Positions 59,685-64,000 of a DNA stretch of 64,000 bases are shown here, piece after piece. The notes below the pieces were generated by a model. The model had not been told where the DNA came from and ran no database searches. It worked only from the letters and a program-made list of their open reading frames with translations. Location: the NCBI RefSeq assembly GCF_037975245.1, contig NC_092583.1:14859264-14923263 (forward strand). The letters run 5' to 3'. A program made the position numbers and the translations under genes. This DNA is from Apostichopus japonicus. Lineage: Eukaryota; Echinodermata; Holothuroidea; Aspidochirotida; Stichopodidae. The stretch's first letter is position 1; the number at the start of each line of letters is the position of its first letter.

Positions 59685-59842
59685 TGTTGAAACTTCAACC
59701 ACCACCACAACTTTTTTTCATAACAAGCCCACGGCCATGGTAGGGCGTGGCAAGGCGAATGAAGCCCCAAAATTCACAGCACCGATAAAGAGTATCAACG
59801 CTGATGAGGGGCAGAGTGCCAGCTTACAAGCCGACGTCTCAG
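59685..59842 (+). CDS. Gene 2 exon A: start codon and first half of the Z1-like Ig
   Basis: 158 nt after a strong acceptor, phase 1 out (TCAG|GTAAAC). The ATG at 59737-59739 sits in CACGGCCATGG, a near-ideal start context, giving MVGRGKANEAPKFTAPIKS and then GQSASLQADVSG. This is N-terminal titin-like, with only eight residues before the domain. The B-strand Cys is absent (LQADVSG), as in titin Z1 as I recall it. The frame upstream of the ATG is open to the acceptor in phase 2 (SVETSTTTTTFFHN), so read-in from an upstream exon is formally possible. Confidence 0.8.
59737..59739 (+). other. Proposed translation start of gene 2
   Basis: ATG in CACGGCCATGGT: pyrimidine at -1 and -2, G at -3 relative to GCC, and G at +4. 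It lies 52 nt into exon A, directly before the first Ig strand. This position favours a true N-terminus over an internal Met. Confidence 0.65.
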
Positions 59843-60001
59843 GTAAACATTCCAAGAAATGACTAACAAAAAAGTAGAATTTAAGCAATCTGTTGGAAAC
59901 GTTTTTAACCTCAAAGATCCTGTTTGGCATCTGTCCACTCTGACATTGAAATGTTTGTGAAATGTCTTTAAAATTAATTCTTCTGTTTTAAACTTTCACA
60001 G

Positions 60002-60199
60002 GGAAGCCTCAGCCAGATATCAAATGGTATAAAGATGGCGAGGAGCTTACCCCTTCGAGAGACTACGACATGACCTTCAAACTCGGCCGCGCTGTTTTGA
60101 AGGTCACAAAGGTGAAAGCCAAACATGTCGGCACTTACAAATGCGAAGCTAGCAACGAGAGTGGAAAGGCAGAGTGTACCGCTCAGCTACAAACCAAAG
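60002..60199 (+). CDS. Gene 2 exon B: second half of the Z1-like Ig
   Basis: 198 nt, phase 1-1. It begins GKPQPDIKWYKDGEEL and continues VGTYKCEASNESGKAE to the end of the domain. It has an F-strand Cys (YKC) without a B-strand partner. The intron falls at the Ser-Gly step between B and C strands; I recall the same break in human TTN between its first two coding exons, which can be checked. Confidence 0.88.
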
Positions 60200-60543
60200 G
60201 TTAGCAAGAATTAAGTTTGTGAGAAATTGATAATAAAATAATCCAATTTTTCGGGCAGCTGATTTTAATGCAAAGCAGCAACATGTGCATATAGGGCAAG
60301 CGAGTTATCTCAAAGTATAATCAAATTAAAGCTTCAAATTTATTTTCTCACCTTTTGCTTACAAAAAACAAAATCAGGTAACAAGAGGAGCAAAGCAGAG
60401 AGTAATTGTGAAATTCTGACAACCACACAAAAAGACAAAAGCTGTTGACTGGAACTATTTCCTACTTTTCAAGTGGGTATGCATATGCATATTGCAGTGC
60501 ATATTCATAGAAATTTCAATTCTTACTGAATTTGTACCCACAG

Positions 60544-60831
60544 GTTCTTCCCAGTCACCACAATTCACACAGAAACTGGAGAGCCAGGTCACATCTGAGG
60601 GTAAATCGGTCCGATTTGAGGTTACTGTCTCCGGTGCGCCACCACCCACCGTGACATGGTCTCACAATGGAGACATCCTCAAAAACTCTGTCGACATCCA
60701 AATCAAACAGGAGGGCGACAAACACTCGCTGTTTATTCCTGAAGTGTTTGATGACGATGCCGGCAAATACATAGTAAAAGCCGAGAGTTCCACGGGAATG
60801 GCAACATGCGAAGCCACACTTGTTGTCAATC
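60544..60831 (+). CDS. Gene 2 exon C: Z2-like Ig domain
   Basis: 288 nt, phase 1-1. It begins GSSQSPQFTQKLESQVTSEG, then VRFEVTVSGAPPPTVTWSHN, SVDIQIKQEGDKHSLFIPEV and AGKYIVKAESSTGMATC. Both canonical cysteines are absent, while a G-strand Cys (MATC) is present. The D-E segment is strikingly similar to that of titin Z2. The donor is AATC|GTAAGA. Confidence 0.9.
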
Positions 60832-61268
60832 GTAAGAATATTACTTTATACTTTATCCTTCTTTACCTCATCCTTGTAAACTGTGCAGTGTTTTATCAAT
60901 GGTAAATTAATGATGTAAGTCTGTGCTCCAAATTTCTGTTGGATTTACACTAGCAATTTGCAGGTAGTGCTTTTTGCTGTTATCAAATGTAAATAATACA
61001 TATTCAACTAATAATAATATAATTAGAGAGTAATTAGATTTCTGTTCATTTTTCTCAGAAAGTTGGCATATTAGCGTTAGTCACTCACCAAAGCAAGCAA
61101 GAAATACATAAACTGTTTTACTCTTCCTCTTTCCAAAATGAAGTTTGGGTCGTCAAACAAATGATACATAGCTATGGGAACTTAGTATCAAATAATACAA
61201 TAAATCCACCAAAATAAAATTAAAAATCTTTTTTAAAGAGAATTTGTGAATTTTTGTATTTTCTTCAG

Positions 61269-61381
61269 CTGCTGGATCTCAGGAAGACCGAGCCCAACCA
61301 CCACAAGAACAACCTGTGACCCAAGCTACACCACCAGCTGAAGAACAAGCACCACCACCACCACAACCACCACAAGAGGAG
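61269..61381 (+). CDS. Gene 2 exon D: Pro/Gln-rich linker
   Basis: 113 nt, phase 1 to 0, encoding about 37 residues rich in P, Q, E and A (PAGSQEDRAQPPQEQP, then EEQAPPPPQPPQEE). No Ig motif. It is likely a flexible or extended linker after the N-terminal Ig pair, in the place where vertebrate titin carries its Z-repeat region. The donor is GAG|GTAGGT. Confidence 0.82.
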
Positions 61382-62078
61382 GTAGGTCAAAGGTCATATA
61401 CAAGTCTTCTGTATCAGTGCCCCTCATTTTGGGACACCCCCAAAATGGTATGCTTGCACATGATGTAACCTAAACACTGGTATATCAGAACAAATAATGC
61501 AACTTGTTTCCTTCATGATGAATCCAAACTTTCAATTTATTACATTTCCCTCCCTATGCACTTTAATTGAAAACTGCAAGACTGTTGAAGATCGAGTTCA
61601 GTATATTCTGATTGAAATTAGAGTTAATCTGTATGAGATTTCATCTGTTGTCTAAACTGTTATACTATTTGTTTACATATTGCCAGCTGAGATGGATAGT
61701 AAGTGAACCACTGAACTCCATTTTATTCTGGGGGGGTTGCCAAAGTTGGAATTTTACAGTGATAGAAGTACTTTCCTAATGTTAGTCACAACTTCCACAA
61801 GTTTGACCAATCCTGTGCAATTTATTTTGTTGGACAAAGTAACAATTTATGTGGCAGGATTCATTCAGTTGTTTGATGTTGTATTCAATTATGGCAATGT
61901 GTTAGGCAGGTTATGCCATTTTCTTTATAACCATGTTACTTGTCTGGTTTAGCTTTGTCTATGAGAGGTAAGACAGTTGTCGACTAGAACCTGAATTCTT
62001 TGTTGTCAGAACTAAAATTGACCCTGCAGTGAGTCTCTGTTATAACTAAAGATGCTGTTATTCTCTCTTTCCCTTCAG

Positions 62079-62177
62079 ATTCAGAAAACAGAAGAATCTG
62101 TTGTTGAAGCTTCTCCTGCAGCGCCACCACAAGCTGCACCCAAAGCAACACCACAGTCACCACCAAAATTTGTCAAG
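62079..62177 (+). CDS. Gene 2 exon E: linker leading into the third Ig
   Basis: 99 nt, phase 0-0, 33 residues: IQKTEESVVEASPAAPPQ, then a Pro-rich stretch ending PPKFVK, which is the A strand of the next Ig. The exon is a multiple of three and symmetric, so it could be skipped in frame. The acceptor is CTTTCCCTTCAG. Confidence 0.85.
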
Positions 62178-62882
62178 GTAGTTTTTTTTATTTGAATCGT
62201 CTTTAAATTAATTTTATAATTGACAATTCCTTTTAATTTGTTAAAGTTAAATTGTGAAAGGATTATGTGGCCAATTCCTGCTCGGAGATGACATTAGAGG
62301 ACTTAATTGCCAATTACATATTAGGTTCAAACAGAAGTATCTACAATTGGCAGCAAAGTCTACATTATGGTAAAACACAGTAAAACCAATTCAATTGGAA
62401 TCAATTTCCTGGCCAACATTCTACCTGATTATCATCCAGTGTCAAAGGTCACATTCTCTAGTGGACGCAACAATTGCCATGAGCTAGCTATGATTGGTTA
62501 ACAGTAATTTCTGTATATTTCCATAGCAGTAGAAAGAACTAAGTCTTGAATTTTTAATGACATATAGGGTCATAGTAATTAGAGAAAGTTACAGTATGTA
62601 CGTTGCCATGGGTTTCTGGCTGGGTGTCGAGAATAAGAAACTTGTATCAACTTGTATAAACAAAATGGTGTCTCAGTAAAAAACATTGAGAAGGGATATA
62701 AAGTACACATGAGTGACCATTATAACACTTTCTAGCATATTTAAAGCTTTTACTAATGATTGTGAAGGTTATTTTTGGAGCATTCTGTTTTATTGGAGTT
62801 GAATTTATGCTTTACTACTGGTAATTTACCATTGAGTCACGTTCTTAAAACTTGACACATTTATTTCTCAATTCTCAATTAG

Positions 62883-63141
62883 ACTCTCACCGATGTCAAG
62901 ACTAAGGAAGGGAGTCCAGTCAGACTGGAGTGCGTCGTCAAAGGGGTTCCAGAACCAGAAATCCAGTGGTTGCGGGAAAATATACCCGTCGACCCTTCAC
63001 CTGATTTTGACATGATCTATCAAGATGGAAAATGCATCATGAATATTCATGAAATCTATCTTGATGATGCCGGAAAATTCACATGCACTGCAACAAATGC
63101 TGCAGGCACAGTATCTACCTCAAGCCAACTTGTCGTCGAAG
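62883..63141 (+). CDS. Gene 2 exon F: third Ig domain (titin Z-disc type)
   Basis: 259 nt, phase 0 to 1. It encodes TLTDVKTKEGSPVRLECVVK, EIQWLRENIPVD, DFDMIYQDGKC and DDAGKFTCTATNAAGTVSTS. B- and F-strand cysteines are both present. It matches the vertebrate titin domain that follows the Z-repeats in its AGTVSTS ending. Palladin-family Igs are a second possibility for this single domain, but not for the whole order. A CTCC repeat follows the donor at about 63168-63196. Confidence 0.9.
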
Positions 63142-63167
63142 GTGAGTTCAGGGCATCTGCTCCCTCC

Positions 63168-63196
63168 GCCCTCTCCCTCCCTCCCTCCCTCCCTCG
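63168..63196 (+). repeat. (CTCC)n microsatellite after the exon F donor
   Basis: Five to six CTCC units starting about 27 nt into the intron. A short open frame through them is not coding. Confidence 0.9.
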
Positions 63197-63617
63197 CACC
63201 CATTTCCTCTTCTGAAGGAGATGCACAAGAAATTCAGAAAACCAAAGTCTTGTTGGTCCAAGGTCAAATGTCCAAACTGATACATATAATGTATTAAAGC
63301 AACATTTTGTACATTAATTGTGGTAATTCTTTTATATCATTATTTAATATGGAACTCCCACCAAAACAAACCCCCAGCTTTGTTAGCTTTGGGAATCTTG
63401 CATTTTTGCAATTTTGTGAAGATCAGAAGTACGAACCAATGTCGCTGGACGAATTCCTCAGAATTAATCACATTAGGAAGTATGTGTCGTAGTTTAATCA
63501 CATCTAGTTTTGATTAAAATTTGATAATTAAGCTAAAGAAGGGGAAAATAAAAGAAACTTATATTGATATTTTTCCCAATTTGTCTAGCTATCTTAACAT
63601 ATTTCATATTTCATTAG

Positions 63618-63891
63618 CTGCTGCACCAGCTGCACCAGCTGTACCAGCTGCACCAGCTGTACCAGCTGCACAAGCTGCACCAGTTGAAGTGGCAGCACCA
63701 CCGCCTCCACCACCACCGGCGGAGAAACCCAAAAAGAAGACAGTCATAGCACCACCAGAATTTGTCAAACTTGTTGAACCAGCCAGATTCTCTGAAGGTC
63801 AACCAGGTCGATTCTCGTGCCAAGTCAGCGGAGAGCCCAAACCAGAAATAACTTGGTATCGAGATGGACAAGAAATAGAGACTGGATATCG
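63618..63891 (+). CDS. Gene 2 exon G: Ala-Pro repeat linker and first half of the fourth Ig
   Basis: 274 nt, phase 1 in and phase 2 out (CG|GTGAGA). It starts with AAAPAAPAVPAAPAVPAAQA, coded by near-identical GCTGCACCA/GCTGTACCA triplet blocks, then seven consecutive Pro and AEKPKKKT. An Ig then begins: PPEFVKLVEPARFSEG, GRFSCQVSGEPKPEITWYRD and ETGYR. B-strand Cys is present; the F strand lies in the next exon beyond the window. Poly-Pro could bind SH3, EVH1 or profilin partners (inference). Confidence 0.88.
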
Positions 63892-63929
63892 GTGAGATTC
63901 TAGGATAATGTAAACGATATGTTATAAAT

Positions 63930-64000
63930 CAGGGGTTCCCTAAATGGGGTGTGTGAACCCCCAGGGGGTGCGTGAGTCCATCCCAGGGAGTTCGTGAGAC
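63930..64000 (+). mobile_element. Terminus of a hAT-type DNA transposon (truncated by the window)
   Basis: The sequence starts CAGGGGTTCCCTAAATGGGG and continues with a GTG.GTGAACCCCCAGGGGG-like subterminal sequence. CAGGGGT(T/C)CCC is the characteristic terminal inverted repeat start of hAT (Charlie-like) elements and their short non-autonomous derivatives. The other end and the 8-bp target duplication cannot be seen. Confidence 0.6.

Larger units (their letters stand above)
59685..63891 (+). other. Gene 2: titin-like N-terminus, first seven coding exons (partial)
   Basis: Seven exons (A-G) join in frame. From the ATG at 59737 they give 445 complete codons, and the gene then runs past the window. 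Order: Ig (exons A+B), Ig (C), Pro/Gln/Ala-rich linker (D+E), Ig (E end + F), Ala-Pro/poly-Pro linker and the start of a fourth Ig (G). The first two domains resemble titin Z1 and Z2 (start EAPKFTAPI; SVDIQIKQEGDKHSL). Exon F resembles the next Z-disc Ig (GKFTCTATNAAGTVSTS). The fourth shares the TGYR end of its C-C' region. In vertebrates Z1Z2 anchors titin at the Z-disc and binds telethonin. Vertebrate-type alpha-actinin-binding Z-repeats are not seen in the linker. I leave the symbol blank because orthology is judged from memory only. Confidence 0.78.

Noticed and set aside
1-64000. tRNA, rRNA, reverse transcriptase or transposase genes
   Set aside because: I looked for conserved motifs on both strands and saw none; only the SINE-like segment and the hAT terminus could be supported.

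Overview
This window is animal nuclear DNA: AT-rich, with short coding exons separated by introns bounded by GT..AG, and many micro- and minisatellites. All coding sequence I can support is on the + strand and encodes immunoglobulin I-set domains of the titin/connectin family, so it comes from a muscle giant-protein locus. There are no prokaryotic genes, CRISPR arrays, rRNAs or tRNAs. The intron style, SINE-like repeat and locus layout suggest an invertebrate deuterostome such as an echinoderm. That is an impression, not a demonstrated placement.

Region 1 (1-36668) is the 3' part of a giant tandem-Ig gene, called gene 1 here. I assembled 37 exons by hand. All 36 junctions keep the reading frame and give one open frame of about 2940 codons, with 29 Ig domains, ending at TAA 36666-36668. 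Exons 1-20 are a very regular array. Each exon carries one whole Ig domain, begins and ends in phase 1, and is 288-303 nt long (15 are exactly 300). Exons 21-34 change style: many domains are split across two exons, the Ig cysteines are often missing, and a two-domain unit is repeated. Exon 35 is a single Ig. Exons 36-37 encode a short tail.

Region 2 (36669 to about 59684) is roughly 23 kb without a recognisable coding exon. It holds a hierarchical minisatellite (about 42.95-43.79 kb), poly-G runs, two exact AACAGCTGTT E-boxes (47302 and 57118) and a GC/CpG-richer island at about 54.42-54.89 kb. The island has a CCAAT box, two exact TEAD-type ACATTCCA motifs and candidate splice donors on both strands.

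Region 3 (59685-63891) starts a second gene, gene 2, that looks like the N-terminus of titin. A spliced exon carries an ATG in good context, followed by two Ig domains resembling titin Z1 and Z2, a Pro/Gln/Ala-rich linker and two Igs resembling the next Z-disc domains. The gene continues beyond the window. The last 71 bases look like the terminus of a hAT-type DNA transposon.

Taken together, the window spans the boundary between two giant sarcomeric Ig genes in head-to-tail order, or less likely one very long gene. In human the gene directly upstream of TTN on the same strand is, as I recall, CCDC141, whose protein has a C-terminal Ig domain. Gene 1 may therefore occupy an ancient titin-adjacent position. 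All functional statements are inferred from family resemblance.
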